Shown piece by piece: positions 1 through 7,427 of a stretch of DNA of 43,314 nucleotides. Each line of letters starts with the position of its first letter. Position 1 is the first letter of the stretch. The position numbers were made by a program, and so were the translations under genes. Source of the DNA: Bacteroidota bacterium (GTDB taxonomy: Bacteria; Bacteroidota; Rhodothermia; Rhodothermales; JANQRZ01); assembly GCA_038746285.1 (NCBI GenBank), contig JBCDKT010000033.1:1-43314 (forward strand). Reading direction: 5' to 3'. The notes beneath the pieces were generated by a model. It saw only the letters and a list, made by a program, of their open reading frames with translations, searched no databases and was not told the DNA's origin.

Positions 1-120
1 ATCAAGGCGCTCGAAATCGCCGAAGAAAAGGAAGCTGTCGCACAGTACGGCTCTTCCGACAGCGGTGCGTCTCTCGGCGACATCCTGGGTGCTGCCCTGA
101 AGCAGCAGTCCGACGACTAA
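1..120 (+). CDS. rpsA: 30S ribosomal protein S1, C-terminal fragment
   Basis: The first 39 codons run open from the window edge to a TAA stop. They encode an acidic, Ala/Lys-rich tail that contains GSSDSGASLGDILG, typical of the extreme C-terminus of bacterial ribosomal protein S1 after its last S1 RNA-binding repeat. S1 binds mRNA on the 30S subunit and helps initiation. The S1 repeats themselves lie upstream of the window, so the call rests on the tail alone. The next gene starts 53 bases downstream on the same strand. Confidence 0.85.
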   Translation: MKALEIAEEKEAVAQYGSSDSGASLGDILGAALKQQSDD

Positions 121-173
121 GGTTTTCGCGTCCCGATCCATCGGCTCCCACTCCTCCCACTCGCCCTCCACGC

Positions 174-2135
174 ATGACCACGCCCGACGCCCCGACCGGT
201 TCGCGCCGCCTCCTGTTCACCGGCCTCATGCTGCTGGTGCCGGTGCTGTTCTTCGCGCTCCTCGAAGGCGGCCTCCGGCTCGCGGGCTACGGCGAGGACT
301 ACCCGCTCTTCACGCCCATCGAGGGCTACGAGCAGTACCTCGTCCAAAACCGCGACGTGGCAAAGCGCTACTTCGCCGCCCAGTCGAACGTCCCGACGGC
401 GCTCCACGACGTGTTCGACGCCGAGAAGAGCGAGCGCGAGTTCCGGGTCTTCGTGCAGGGCGGCTCGACGGCAGCGGGGTTCCCGTTCTACCACGGCGGC
501 GCGTTCTCGCGCATGCTGGAGCACCGCCTCCAGCAGACCTTCCCGGAGCGCAAGATCGAGGTCGTCAACACGGCGATGGCGGCCGTGAACTCGTACGCCC
601 TCCTCGACCTCGCGCCGGAAATCCTCGACCAGCAGCCCGACGCGGTCCTGATCTACGCCGGGCACAACGAATACTACGGCGCGCTCGGGGTCGGCTCTAC
701 GGAGTCGCTCGGCTCGTTCCGGGGGCTCGTCAACACCTACCTCAGGCTGCGGCGCTTCAGGACGGTGCAGCTTCTGCGCGACGCGCTCGCCGGAGCCGCC
801 GGGCTGCTTGCGGACGCGCCGGAGGGGACGGGCGAGGGCACGCTGATGGCCCGGATGGTCGGCGAGCAGGTCATCCCGTTCGGCTCGCCGGAGTACGATC
901 TCGGTCTCCGGCAATTCCGCTCTAACCTGTCGGACCTGCTGGCGCTCTACGAGTCGGCGGACGTTCCGGTCTTCGTCTCGACGATTGCCTCCAACGAGCG
1001 CGACCAGCGGCCGTTCGAGACGGTCTTCGCTGAGGCGACGGACGAGGCGGCCTGGCACCAGCTCTACCGGTCAGGCGTCGACGCCCTCGGCGAAGGCGAC
1101 GTGCCAGCAGCCCAGTCGTCGCTGGAGGAGGCGACGGCGCTCGACTCGCTCGCGGCCGAGGGGTTTTACGCGCTCGGCCGGACCCACGCCGCGGCGGGCG
1201 ATACGCTCGCCGCACGCCGGGCCTACGTCGCCGCCCGCGACCGCGACGCGCTCCGGTTCCGCGCCCCGAGCGGCATGAACCAGATCATCCGCGAGGAAGC
1301 GGCCGAGCACGGCGCGACGCTCGTCGAGGCCGAGGCTGCGATCCGTCGCGCGGCCCCCGGTGGCCTCGTCGGCCGCGAGCACATGCTGGAGCACCTCCAC
1401 CCGACCGTCGACGGCTACTTCCTCATCGCCGACGCCTTCTACGACGCGCTCCGCGAGGCACGCCTGATCGGAGACTGGACGCGGGCCGTGCCCGAGGACC
1501 TCGCCCGGCAGGGCCTGCTCCTGACACCGGCCGACTCGCTCGTCGGCGTGCTCCGCGTGCGGAAGCTTCTCGGCGACTGGCCGTTCCAGCCCCGCGACGC
1601 CCCGAAGCGCGCCCTCGACACCCTCACTGTGCGGACCGAGTTCGACCGGATCGTGCAGTCGCTCTACCGGACCGAGGCGACGTGGCTGGAGGCGACTGAG
1701 AAGCTGGCGACCTACTACGAGCAGGAAGGCAACGAGGCGCGCGCGGTCCAGGCCCGCGAGGCGATGGTGGCCTCCTACCCGATGCTGGCCGAGCCTCACC
1801 TCGGACTCGGCGGGCTCCACCTCCGGGCCCGCCGCCTCGACGACGCCGAACGTGCCTTTAAGCAGGCTGCAAGGCTCGACCCCGAACCGGCGGTCCCGCT
1901 CTCGATGCTCGGCGCGATCGCCCTCGAACAGGGTCGTCCTGCCGACGCCATCGCCTTGCTCGAACGCTCCCGCGAACTAAATGGGAACGACCCGCAGGTG
2001 CTCTATAACCTCAGCGGGGCCTACGCCCTCAGCCGCCGCTACGCCGAGGCGCGCGAGACCGCCTCCGCCCTCCTCGCCCGCCACCCGACCCACACCGCCG
2101 GGCAGCAACTCCTCGCCAGCCTCCCGCCGCCCTAG
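174..2135 (+). CDS. SGNH/GDSL-type hydrolase with TPR repeats, membrane-anchored
   Basis: A 653-residue protein. One hydrophobic segment at about residues 13-32 looks like an uncleaved anchor or signal. It is followed by an SGNH hydrolase core: block I GGSTAAG (Ser98), block III GHNEYYG (Asn165), and a block V-like EHLHPTVDGY near residue 410. In block V, Glu replaces the usual Asp of the DxxH motif. Tetratricopeptide-like helical repeats lie around residues 295-360 and again from about 505 to the end (for example YPMLAEPHLGLGGLHL). SGNH enzymes remove acyl groups from sugars, lipids or polysaccharides; the substrate here is unknown. The neighbours are SxtJ and DUF5989 genes in convergent orientation, a combination often seen with carbamoyltransferases and envelope modification genes. 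Start chosen at ATG 174, directly ahead of the hydrophobic segment. Confidence 0.82.
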   Translation: MTTPDAPTGSRRLLFTGLMLLVPVLFFALLEGGLRLAGYGEDYPLFTPIEGYEQYLVQNRDVAKRYFAAQSNVPTALHDVFDAEKSEREFRVFVQGGSTAAGFPFYHGGAFSRMLEHRLQQTFPERKIEVVNTAMAAVNSYALLDLAPEILDQQPDAVLIYAGHNEYYGALGVGSTESLGSFRGLVNTYLRLRRFRTVQLLRDALAGAAGLLADAPEGTGEGTLMARMVGEQVIPFGSPEYDLGLRQFRSNLSDLLALYESADVPVFVSTIASNERDQRPFETVFAEATDEAAWHQLYRSGVDALGEGDVPAAQSSLEEATALDSLAAEGFYALGRTHAAAGDTLAARRAYVAARDRDALRFRAPSGMNQIIREEAAEHGATLVEAEAAIRRAAPGGLVGREHMLEHLHPTVDGYFLIADAFYDALREARLIGDWTRAVPEDLARQGLLLTPADSLVGVLRVRKLLGDWPFQPRDAPKRALDTLTVRTEFDRIVQSLYRTEATWLEATEKLATYYEQEGNEARAVQAREAMVASYPMLAEPHLGLGGLHLRARRLDDAERAFKQAARLDPEPAVPLSMLGAIALEQGRPADAIALLERSRELNGNDPQVLYNLSGAYALSRRYAEARETASALLARHPTHTAGQQLLASLPPP

Positions 2136-2136
2136 T

Positions 2137-2231
2137 CAGAGGACGGTGGACAGAGGACGGTGGACAGAGGACGGTGGACAGAGGACGGTGGACAGAGGAC
2201 GGTGGACAGAGGACGGTGGACAGAGGACGGT
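2137..2231 (+). repeat. 14-bp tandem repeat array (CAGAGGACGGTGGA)
   Basis: Six perfect copies of CAGAGGACGGTGGA run head to tail, then an incomplete seventh. The array begins one base after the stop codon of the SGNH hydrolase gene. The unit itself looks like two degenerate heptamers (CAGAGGA and CGGTGGA). It is purine-rich on this strand. Confidence 0.95.
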
Positions 2232-2280
2232 TGGCGCGCTGCGCGATAGCCTCGGTAGTTTTCGCGGTTTTGCTTGTCCC

Positions 2281-2360
2281 GACCTCCCGACCTCCCGACC
2301 TCCCGACCTCCCGACCTCCCGACCTCCCGACCTCCCGACCTCCCGACCTCCCGACCTCCC
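2281..2360 (+). repeat. 8-bp tandem repeat array (GACCTCCC x10)
   Basis: Ten perfect copies of GACCTCCC. The array stops five bases before the TGA stop codon of the SxtJ-family gene on the opposite strand. Together with the purine-rich 14-mer array on the other side of a 49-bp spacer (2232-2280), it fills the whole space between two convergent genes. It is pyrimidine-rich on the plus strand. Confidence 0.95.
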
Positions 2361-2365
2361 GCCAC

Positions 2366-2809
2366 TCACCAGTACCGTCGGAAGCGCTCGCTTGCCGGGT
2401 CGGCGGGGTCTCTCGGGAGCCAGTACGATTTTGCTTCGCGGTCGAGTTGGAGCCGGAGGAGGTCTTTGCCTGCCAGCCGGAGCGCGAGGCCAATCGGGAC
2501 CACGAGGAGGACGAACACGAGCGTCAGCAGCACCCGCGTCATCGCGAACCCGAGGACGACGGCCAGCCCCATCCACACCCTGTATACGGGGCGCAGCACG
2601 GTCGGTACCGCGAGACCGAGAAGCGCAAGTGTCCCGCCGACGCTGCCGAAGCCGGTCGACCACGGCGTGAGCGTCCACCCGCTCCGCCACACGATGACGG
2701 CGGCAATTCCCGCGAACACACCGCCCACGACGAGGCCGAAGCTGCGCAGCGCCCGGCGGCTCGTATCCAGGGCACGGACTTCGGCGGCGATGGCGCGGAG
2801 GGCGCTCAT
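2366..2809 (-). CDS. SxtJ-family membrane protein
   Basis: A 147-residue protein starting MSALRAIAAEVRALD. An upstream in-frame Met would add 36 residues running through the neighbouring inverted-repeat element, so the ATG ending at 2809 is preferred. Three or four hydrophobic helices follow (FGLVVGGVFAGIAAVIVW, then GTLALLGLAVPTVL, then the long MTRVLLTLVFVLLVVPIGLAL). The C-terminal DLLRLQLDREAKSYWLPR tail is the recognisable SxtJ signature. SxtJ proteins are named from the saxitoxin cluster and usually sit beside DUF5989 and a carbamoyltransferase; their biochemical role is not known. The DUF5989 gene lies upstream on the same strand, but no carbamoyltransferase is in view. Confidence 0.8.
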   Translation of the reverse strand: MSALRAIAAEVRALDTSRRALRSFGLVVGGVFAGIAAVIVWRSGWTLTPWSTGFGSVGGTLALLGLAVPTVLRPVYRVWMGLAVVLGFAMTRVLLTLVFVLLVVPIGLALRLAGKDLLRLQLDREAKSYWLPRDPADPASERFRRYW

Positions 2810-2978
2810 CTCAGAGACTGTTGGGATTTCGAATGTGGCAGCGAGAGCGAGCGAAAACCGAACCCGTCGAGGCGCGGGAAGAGCCCGATGCCCCACATCG
2901 GGTGACGAGCGCAACAACGACGGGGCGGTTTGCAGCCGCTCGTAGCCCGCGAGCGTGGATCCTCAACAGTCTCTCAGA
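2809..2978. repeat. Short inverted-repeat element between DUF5989 and SxtJ genes (MITE-like)
   Basis: A 15-bp sequence at 2809-2823 (core AGAGACTGTTG) returns as its reverse complement at 2964-2978 with one mismatch. The two arms bound about 140 bp that also hold a 7-bp stem hairpin (CCCGATG 2884-2890 with CATCGGG 2896-2902). One arm touches the SxtJ start codon and the other contains the DUF5989 stop codon. The size and ends resemble a miniature inverted-repeat element, but no target duplication is evident. It could instead be a paired structure in the shared transcript. Confidence 0.55.
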
Positions 2979-3132
2979 ACAGCGAGTAGATGAACGGCGC
3001 GAGCGCCGAGCCCTGGGTCAGCACGATCAGCAGGCTCAGCAGGACGAGCACGAAGACGATGGGCGCGAGCCAGTACTTTTTGCGGACCCGCAGGAAGCTC
3101 CAGAACGCACGGAGGATCGAGACTTTTCCCAT
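2974..3132 (-). CDS. DUF5989 family small membrane protein
   Basis: A 52-residue protein starting MGKVSILRAFWSFLRVRKKYW and ending in one long hydrophobic helix and the tail GSALAPFIYSLF. A short amphipathic region with basic RVRKKYW followed by a single membrane segment is the standard shape of DUF5989. Longer in-frame extensions upstream read through the intergenic GC-rich region and are not credible. It is probably co-transcribed with the SxtJ gene. The function is unknown; family members accompany carbamoyltransferase/SxtJ gene sets. Confidence 0.8.
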   Translation of the reverse strand: MGKVSILRAFWSFLRVRKKYWLAPIVFVLVLLSLLIVLTQGSALAPFIYSLF

Positions 3133-3286
3133 GAGCGGAGGCGGTCGGGCGATGGGGCAAGGTACCACCGCCACACGGCCGGGGCACTCCGGCGTGCCCA
3201 ACCGTCGGGTCGGCACGCGACGGTGGTACTTTGTGCCCCGTTTCGCGCCGTCGGCAAAGGCGGTGGTCGGATTCTGCGGGGAGGGG

Positions 3287-3315
3287 TTGCGCCGAGGGGA
3301 ATATTATGATATCAT
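3287..3315 (+). promoter_or_regulatory. Predicted sigma70-like promoter of the starch locus
   Basis: TTGCGC (3287-3292) and TATCAT (3310-3315) are separated by exactly 17 bases. They would place transcription start near 3322, just at the cre-like operator and about 37 bases before the regulator's start codon. The region is strikingly AT-rich (ATATTATGATATCATT) against a GC-rich background. Inferred from sequence only. Confidence 0.5.
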
Positions 3316-3322
3316 TGCGCTA

Positions 3323-3336
3323 TGTAAGCGCTTTCA
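3323..3336 (+). promoter_or_regulatory. cre-like LacI-family operator
   Basis: TGTAAGCGCTTTCA matches the catabolite-responsive-element type consensus TGWAARCGYTWWCA at every position and has the central CG palindrome (AAGCGCTT) favoured by LacI/GalR proteins. It lies at the predicted transcription start and 22 bases before the start codon of a LacI-family gene. This suggests autoregulation and control of the downstream genes by maltodextrin or a related sugar. Confidence 0.7.
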
Positions 3337-3358
3337 TCCGGCCCGTGCTTGGGGACCC

Positions 3359-4429
3359 ATGGCCGTCACGATCTACGACATAGCGGAGCAGGCCGGCGTC
3401 TCCATCGCCACGGTCTCGCGCGTCTTCAGCGGCCGCGCGCGCGTGGCCGACGCCACGCGGGAGCGCGTCTTCGCCGTCGCCGAGGCGCTCAACTACGAGC
3501 CGAACGTCTCGGCGCGCAGCCTCGCCCGGCAGAGCACCCGCGTCGTCTCGGCCGTCGTGCCGATGCTGACCTCGTACTTCTTCATGGAGGTCATCCGCGG
3601 CGTGCAGGACCGGCTCTCGGAGATCGACTACGACCTGCTCGTCTACGCCTCGCGCTCGCCGGAGGAGGTCGACGGCCAGCTCGCCCGCGCCATGCAGAAG
3701 GGCCGCGCCGACGGCCTCCTGCTGTGCTCGACGCCGATTGACGGGGAGCGTGCCCTCAGCCTCCAGGCCAGCCAGCTTCCCGTCGTGCTTGTGGACTCGG
3801 TCCACGCGCAGTTCGACTCGGTCTCCGTCGACAACCACGCCGGCGGGTACGAGGCGACGCAGCACCTCCTCGGCCGCGGCCACACCCGCGTCGCCATGAT
3901 CGCCCCGAACCCGATGTCGGTGCCGGGCGTGGCGCGGCGCCGCGGCTACGAAGCCGCCCTCGCCGACGCCGGCCTCGGCCTGGACCCCGCCCTCGTCGTG
4001 AGCAGCGAGGACACCGAGCAGCACGGCTACACGCGCGAGGCGGGATACGCCGCCATGCAGCGCCTGCTTGCCCTCCCCTCGCCGCCCGAGGCCGTCTTTG
4101 CCGCCTCCGACGTGCAGGCCCTCGGCGCGCTCCGCGCCGCGCGCGACGCCGGGTTGCGCGTCCCCGACGACCTCGCCATGATCGGCTTCGACGACATCCG
4201 CACGAGCGCCTACGTCGGCCTCTCGACCCTCAGCCAGCCGATGTACGACATGGGCAAGATCGCCATCGACAAACTCATCGAGCGCATCGGGGCGCCGGAC
4301 AACCCGGTCTCCCACACCACTTTCTCCGCCCGCCTCATCCGGCGCGAGACCTCCGGACACGTGGACGCGCCGCGTCCGCCCACCGCGCCCGCAACGGCGC
4401 GCCCTGATCCCACCGTACCCGCTTCCTGA
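3359..4429 (+). CDS. LacI-family transcriptional regulator of the starch locus
   Basis: A 356-residue protein. The N-terminal helix-turn-helix (IYDIAEQAGVSIATVSRVFSG, residues about 5-25) and hinge (NVSARSLARQSTRVV) are followed by a periplasmic-binding-protein-like sugar-sensing domain (SVDNHAGGYEATQHL, then IGFDDI). Start chosen at ATG 3359 because the helix-turn-helix must begin within a few residues of it; the longer open frame starting at 2990 covers the promoter. It heads the starch/maltodextrin gene cluster, with the TonB receptor gene 16 bases downstream, so it most likely represses or activates that operon in response to a malto-oligosaccharide. A Pro/Ala-rich tail of about 20 residues ends the protein. 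The effector is inferred from context. Confidence 0.9.
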   Translation: MAVTIYDIAEQAGVSIATVSRVFSGRARVADATRERVFAVAEALNYEPNVSARSLARQSTRVVSAVVPMLTSYFFMEVIRGVQDRLSEIDYDLLVYASRSPEEVDGQLARAMQKGRADGLLLCSTPIDGERALSLQASQLPVVLVDSVHAQFDSVSVDNHAGGYEATQHLLGRGHTRVAMIAPNPMSVPGVARRRGYEAALADAGLGLDPALVVSSEDTEQHGYTREAGYAAMQRLLALPSPPEAVFAASDVQALGALRAARDAGLRVPDDLAMIGFDDIRTSAYVGLSTLSQPMYDMGKIAIDKLIERIGAPDNPVSHTTFSARLIRRETSGHVDAPRPPTAPATARPDPTVPAS

Positions 4430-4445
4430 TCTGCCGCCGCGACCT

Positions 4446-7367
4446 ATGCTTCGGATCCTCACCCTCCGCTCCGCTACGCTCGCCACCGCCTTCGTGCTGG
4501 CGCTCCTCCTGAGCGGCACCGCCGCCGCGCAGACCGGCAAGATCGCTGGGACCGTCACCGACGCTGTCACGGGCGAGCCGCTCCCCGGCGTCAACGTCTT
4601 CATCGAGGGAACCACGCAGGGGACCGCGACCGACTTCGACGGCAACTTCTCGATCATCGGGGTGCGGCCGGACACCTACGAGATCGTCTTCTCGTTCGTC
4701 GGTTACCGGAACACACGCGTCGAGGGCGTCCGCGTCTCGATCGACCTCACGACGCGGGTCGACGCCGAGCTCCAGGAGGACATCATCGAGGGCGAGGAGG
4801 TCGTCGTGACCGCCGAGCGGGCGCTCGTCCAGAAGGACCTCACCGCGACGACGGCGTTCGTCTCCGGTGACGAAATCCAGGCGCTCCCGGTCGAGAACTT
4901 CAACGAGGTCATCGAGCTCCAGGCGGGCGTCGTGGACGGGCACTTCCGCGGCGGACGCATCGGCGAGGTCGGCTACTGGGTGGACGGGCTGCCCGTCTCT
5001 GACGTGTACGACGGCGGCCTCGCCCTCGGCATCGAGAACGGGATGGTGCAGGAGGCGCAGGTCGTCACCGGTGCCTTCAACGCCGAGTACGGGCAGGCGC
5101 TCTCGGGCATCGTCAACGTCGTCACCAAGGACGGTTCGGACGACTTCGAGGGCAGCTTCACCGGCTTCCTCGGCGACTACCTCACGAGCGAGCGGGAGCT
5201 CCTCCCCGACACCCCGATTTTCCCTGGGCTGGGCGACCTCAGCATCGCGGCCGTCCAGAACGCCGAGGGCAACTTCAGCGGCCCGGTCATCCCCGGCCGG
5301 CTGTTCTTCTTCACGAGCGGGCGCTACTTCAAGAACGACGGTTGGATCTTCGGCGAGGACCGGTTCCGCTCGGACGACGTGGGCTATCTCGTCTCCGCGG
5401 ACAGCATGCGCGCGCCGATCGCTCTGCTCGATTCGCTCGGGTCCGGCAGCGGCGAGCGGGTGTCGCTCAACCCGTTCGAGCGCGTCTCTGGCCAGGCCAA
5501 GCTCACGGCCCGCCTCGGGCGCGGGATGCGCCTCGCGGCCAACGTCATCGCTAGCCGCGAGGACTTCCGGGACTACGAGCTCGGCATCTTCTTCCGGCCC
5601 GAGGCCCAGCGCCAGAAGCGCCGCGACGCGCTCAGCACCTACCTCAAGTGGACCCATACGCTCTCGAACGCGACCTTCTACGACCTCGGCATCACCAACA
5701 ACTACACCGAGTTCAACGACTTCCTCTTCGAGGACCCACTCGACGAGCGCTACGAAGACAACGACTTCTTCCCAACGGAATTCACGAACGCCATCAGCGG
5801 CTTCCGGGGCGGCGGCACGGACAACCGCCGGTTCTTCCGCTCGACCAACACCCTGCTCGCCAAGTTCGACCTCACGAGCCAGGTGGGCAGCGCCAACCTG
5901 ATCAAGTTCGGCCTTGAGGGGCGGTACCACACGCTCAGATTCCGCGACCAAGAGGCTTTCGTGATTGAGGAACCGCCCCGCTCCGGCGGTGTGCCGGGCG
6001 GCGTGCGAGTCCGGGGGCTCATCGACAACGGGCAGTATACCTACAACCCCGTCGAGTTCTCGGCCTACGTCCAGGATAAGATCGAGCTCGGTGCCCTCAT
6101 CATCAACGCCGGGCTGCGCTTCGACTACTTCGACTCCAACGGCGTCGTCTTCCGCGACCCCACGGACCCGAATGCGGTCTTCCTCAGAAACCGTCGCATC
6201 GTCCGCAACATGGACGGCCTGCCGATCGGTGCGGACGGCAACCCGATCCTGGACGAGGACGGCAACCCGATCCTCGACCCCGAGCGCGATGAGAACGGTG
6301 AGTTCCAGTTCTACCTCGACGAGAACGGCAACGTCACCAACTTCACCCCCGACGAGGCGTTCGAGGCCGCCGAGAGCTCGTTCCAGGTCTCGCCGCGCCT
6401 CGGCGTGGCCTTCCCGATCACGGCCGGCGGCGTGGTGCACTTCTCCTACGGGCAGTTCTTCCAGACGCCTAACTTCGAGCTTCTGTACCAGAACCCGTAC
6501 TTCAACCTCAGCAACAGCGGCTCAGGGCTCATCGGGCTGATCGGCAACGCGAACCTCCGGCCCGAGCAGACCGTCCAGGGCGAGATCGGGCTGAAGCAGA
6601 CGCTCACCGCGAGCTCGGCGATCGAGGTGACGGCCTACTACCGCAACATCCGCAACCTCACCGGCACCGCCACCGATCCGATCCAGGTCGAAGGCACCTC
6701 GGCGCGCTACGGCCAGCTCGTCAACTCGGACTTCGGCTTCGTGCGCGGCCTCATCCTCCGGTTTGACCAGCGCATCGGGACGAGCCTCTTCGCCGGCCTC
6801 GACTACACGTTCCAGGTGGCGCGGGCGAACGCGTCCGACCCTGACGCTGCCTACAACGCCGCCGCGACGGACCGCCGCCTCGTCGAGCAGCAGATCCTCC
6901 CGACGAGCTGGGACCAGCGCCACACGTTCACCGCCTCGCTGACCTACGACAACGCCCGGTTCGACGCCGGCTTCGGGCTCCTGATGAGCTACGGCTCCGG
7001 CCAGCCCTTCACGCCGAGCCGCACCGCGCAGCAGACCGGCGGTGCCGGCTCCAGCGTCCCCGGCCGCCTGCTCCTCAACTCCGACACCAGGCCCTCGACC
7101 GTCAACGTCAACCTGACAGCCTACAAGAACATCCCACTCTTCGGGGACCACAAGGCCCAGATCTTCACCAAGGTGGACAACCTCCTCGACACGCGCAACG
7201 AGAACGACGTCTTCAGCAACACGGGCCGCGCCACCTACTCGCTCGACCGCAACGTGGCCGAGGGCAGCTTCTTCGGCGACCCGGCTCTGCTGAACCGCAA
7301 CTTCGTGCAGCCGGGCTTCTTCAGCCAGCCACGCCGCGTCGTCCTCGGCCTCCGCTACAACTTCTGA
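4446..7367 (+). CDS. TonB-dependent outer-membrane receptor with carboxypeptidase-regulatory-like domain
   Basis: A 973-residue protein. A signal peptide (residues 1-29, ending TAAAQTG) is followed by a CarboxypepD_reg-like beta-sandwich at about 32-118 (VTDAVTGEPLPGVNVFIEG). A plug domain occupies about 120-235 (TGAFNAEYGQALSGIVNVVTK). A 22-stranded barrel is expected from there to the terminal RVVLGLRYNF, whose final Phe is typical of outer-membrane proteins. Such receptors import ligands using TonB energy. Here the neighbours (regulator, PorV-like protein, amylases, Mal-type ABC transporter) point to malto-oligosaccharides. No classical SusD gene follows; a 1219-residue secreted protein takes that position. 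It is probably co-transcribed with the LacI gene. Substrate assignment is by context only. Confidence 0.9.
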   Translation: MLRILTLRSATLATAFVLALLLSGTAAAQTGKIAGTVTDAVTGEPLPGVNVFIEGTTQGTATDFDGNFSIIGVRPDTYEIVFSFVGYRNTRVEGVRVSIDLTTRVDAELQEDIIEGEEVVVTAERALVQKDLTATTAFVSGDEIQALPVENFNEVIELQAGVVDGHFRGGRIGEVGYWVDGLPVSDVYDGGLALGIENGMVQEAQVVTGAFNAEYGQALSGIVNVVTKDGSDDFEGSFTGFLGDYLTSERELLPDTPIFPGLGDLSIAAVQNAEGNFSGPVIPGRLFFFTSGRYFKNDGWIFGEDRFRSDDVGYLVSADSMRAPIALLDSLGSGSGERVSLNPFERVSGQAKLTARLGRGMRLAANVIASREDFRDYELGIFFRPEAQRQKRRDALSTYLKWTHTLSNATFYDLGITNNYTEFNDFLFEDPLDERYEDNDFFPTEFTNAISGFRGGGTDNRRFFRSTNTLLAKFDLTSQVGSANLIKFGLEGRYHTLRFRDQEAFVIEEPPRSGGVPGGVRVRGLIDNGQYTYNPVEFSAYVQDKIELGALIINAGLRFDYFDSNGVVFRDPTDPNAVFLRNRRIVRNMDGLPIGADGNPILDEDGNPILDPERDENGEFQFYLDENGNVTNFTPDEAFEAAESSFQVSPRLGVAFPITAGGVVHFSYGQFFQTPNFELLYQNPYFNLSNSGSGLIGLIGNANLRPEQTVQGEIGLKQTLTASSAIEVTAYYRNIRNLTGTATDPIQVEGTSARYGQLVNSDFGFVRGLILRFDQRIGTSLFAGLDYTFQVARANASDPDAAYNAAATDRRLVEQQILPTSWDQRHTFTASLTYDNARFDAGFGLLMSYGSGQPFTPSRTAQQTGGAGSSVPGRLLLNSDTRPSTVNVNLTAYKNIPLFGDHKAQIFTKVDNLLDTRNENDVFSNTGRATYSLDRNVAEGSFFGDPALLNRNFVQPGFFSQPRRVVLGLRYNF

Positions 7368-7427
7368 CCCTGCCCCCGCGCCCGACCGCTGCCCGACGCG
7401 CGGCACCGGTCCGCTGACCTGAACCCT

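Noticed and set aside
2137-2360. Possible CRISPR array
   Set aside because: Units are 8 and 14 bp with no spacers between them and no cas genes nearby.
2990-3358. N-terminal extension of the LacI-family protein
   Set aside because: It would place the helix-turn-helix about 125 residues in and translate the promoter and operator.
4335-6440. Long minus-strand open frame (701 codons) opposite the TonB receptor gene
   Set aside because: Its product is a low-complexity Asp/Glu/Arg/Val-rich chain without domains, typical of antisense frames in GC-rich genes. The plus-strand receptor is fully recognisable.
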